DNA of 59,582 nucleotides from Anaerolineae bacterium (GTDB lineage Bacteria; Chloroflexota; Anaerolineae; J036; Brachytrichaceae): assembly GCA_947476335.1 (NCBI GenBank), contig CANJQH010000014.1, forward strand, positions 1-59,582. The letters run 5' to 3'. Below the pieces are notes generated by a model. It did no database searches. It was not told where the DNA came from and saw only the letters and a list, made by a program, of their open reading frames with translations. Every line of letters starts with the position of its first letter. Within the stretch, counting starts at the first letter, position 1. This document shows positions 59,313 through 59,582 of this stretch, piece by piece. Made by a program: the position numbers and the translations under genes.

Positions 59313-59434
59313 GAGGTGCGAAAAGTGTAGACGACGCGAACTCGGAACTGCGGCGCTTCGGCGCTTCCGGCGTTTGGGGCGAAAGGCACGGCATGGCGTA
59401 TGTGTGGCCGAGCACCCAGACCGATGGTCTGGAC
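59313..59434. other. Gene-free stretch with degraded family C repeat
   Basis: It contains CGTTTGGGGCGAA, the terminal motif of family C, and the imperfect hairpin CAGACCGATGGTCTG. It mirrors 149-205 at the other end with about 80 percent identity by eye. Confidence 0.5.
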
Positions 59435-59528
59435 TAAGTGAGTCGCCAAAAGTTCTGGCGGCAGATTCGCCTCCCCCGCTTTGCGGGGGAGGCGAATCTG
59501 CCGGACAAAACTTATGGACAGGAACTTA
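59435..59528 (-). mobile_element. Family A palindromic element, copy A5
   Basis: TA at 59435-59436 and 59527-59528. It is the exact reverse complement of A1 and forms the inner part of the right terminal inverted repeat. Confidence 0.75.
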
Positions 59529-59582
59529 GTAGTTCGTCCAGGCAAAACTTGTGAGCGTCTGCCCTGTGCGAACCTTGCCTAC
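59435..59582. repeat. Right terminal inverted repeat of the window
   Basis: An exact inverse copy of bases 1-148; see the left repeat for interpretation. The match ends at the same outer coordinate on both sides, as expected when an assembler stops where a repeat diverges. Confidence 0.9.

Noticed and set aside
58672-59415. A 248-residue N-terminal extension of the propeller protein
   Set aside because: It overlaps the complete PAP2 gene in another frame and consists mainly of Arg, His and Pro. The internal ATG at 58671 sits in an ATGA overlap and starts a clean zinc ribbon.

Overview
The window looks like a chromosomal contig from an uncultured Chloroflexota bacterium, probably Anaerolineae-like. 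The evidence is the style of the peptide/sugar-binding lipoprotein with its long Val-Glu-Lys repeat after the lipobox, the many Gfo/Idh/MocA oxidoreductases, the ArnT/PMT-like membrane glycosyltransferases and the high G+C. This placement is inference from protein style, not from a marker tree. No phage, plasmid, CRISPR or transposase gene was seen.

Layout. 0-5.1 kb: a minus-strand operon of two MFS transporters and a GT-C glycosyltransferase. 5.3-8.3 kb: a small unknown protein, tRNA-Lys and a RecD2-type helicase. 8.3-12.3 kb: a decayed oxidoreductase, a solute-binding protein without a signal peptide, and a coupled dehydrogenase/oxidoreductase pair. 12.6-17.2 kb: Lrp regulator, JAMM peptidase, DUF4395 membrane protein with a sulfurtransferase, NAD-dependent epimerase and a YceI-like lipoprotein. 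17.3-23.8 kb: a sugar catabolism block (polyol-type dehydrogenase, GH109-like protein, bifunctional rhamnulose-phosphate aldolase/lactaldehyde dehydrogenase) with a divergent regulator that fuses a DeoR repressor to a periplasmic-binding-protein domain. 25.6-40.6 kb: a complete oligopeptide-type ABC transporter followed by a glycosyltransferase, three Gfo/Idh/MocA proteins, a sugar isomerase, a sulfatase-fold protein lacking the formylglycine signature, and a sulfotransferase-like protein. 40.6-49.0 kb: ATP-grasp protein, Xaa-Pro peptidase, YtxH, DUF3109, tRNA-Leu, FtsB-like, bactofilin, GatC-GatA, sugar nucleotidyltransferase and aminotransferase. 49.2-59.3 kb: lipoprotein, polysaccharide deacetylase, large FtsX permease, LutC-like, cytidine deaminase, aldo/keto reductase, a zinc-ribbon/beta-propeller membrane protein and a PAP2 phosphatase.

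The most striking feature is not a gene. The intergenic DNA carries two families of small palindromic elements. Family B (about 112 bp) starts with GTAAC and ends with GTTAC. Nine near-complete copies are flanked by 8-bp direct repeats, five of them exact, as expected for a non-autonomous derivative of an IS66-type transposon. Family A (about 90 bp between TA dinucleotides, five copies) has inserted twice into B copies. Removing A together with one TA restores a B sequence of exactly normal length. The paired arms of both families co-vary between copies so that the hairpin is always kept, and the central loop flips orientation relative to the outer ends. Several copies abut start codons, and one decayed copy appears to supply the start codon and first residues of the sulfotransferase-like gene.

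The first 148 and last 148 bases are exact inverted copies containing family A, so the window is bounded by terminal inverted repeats. This could reflect assembly at a repeat, an invertible segment, or true replicon ends. Many first genes of transcription units have a TANNNT -10 box only 6-9 bases before the start codon, which points to widespread leaderless transcription.
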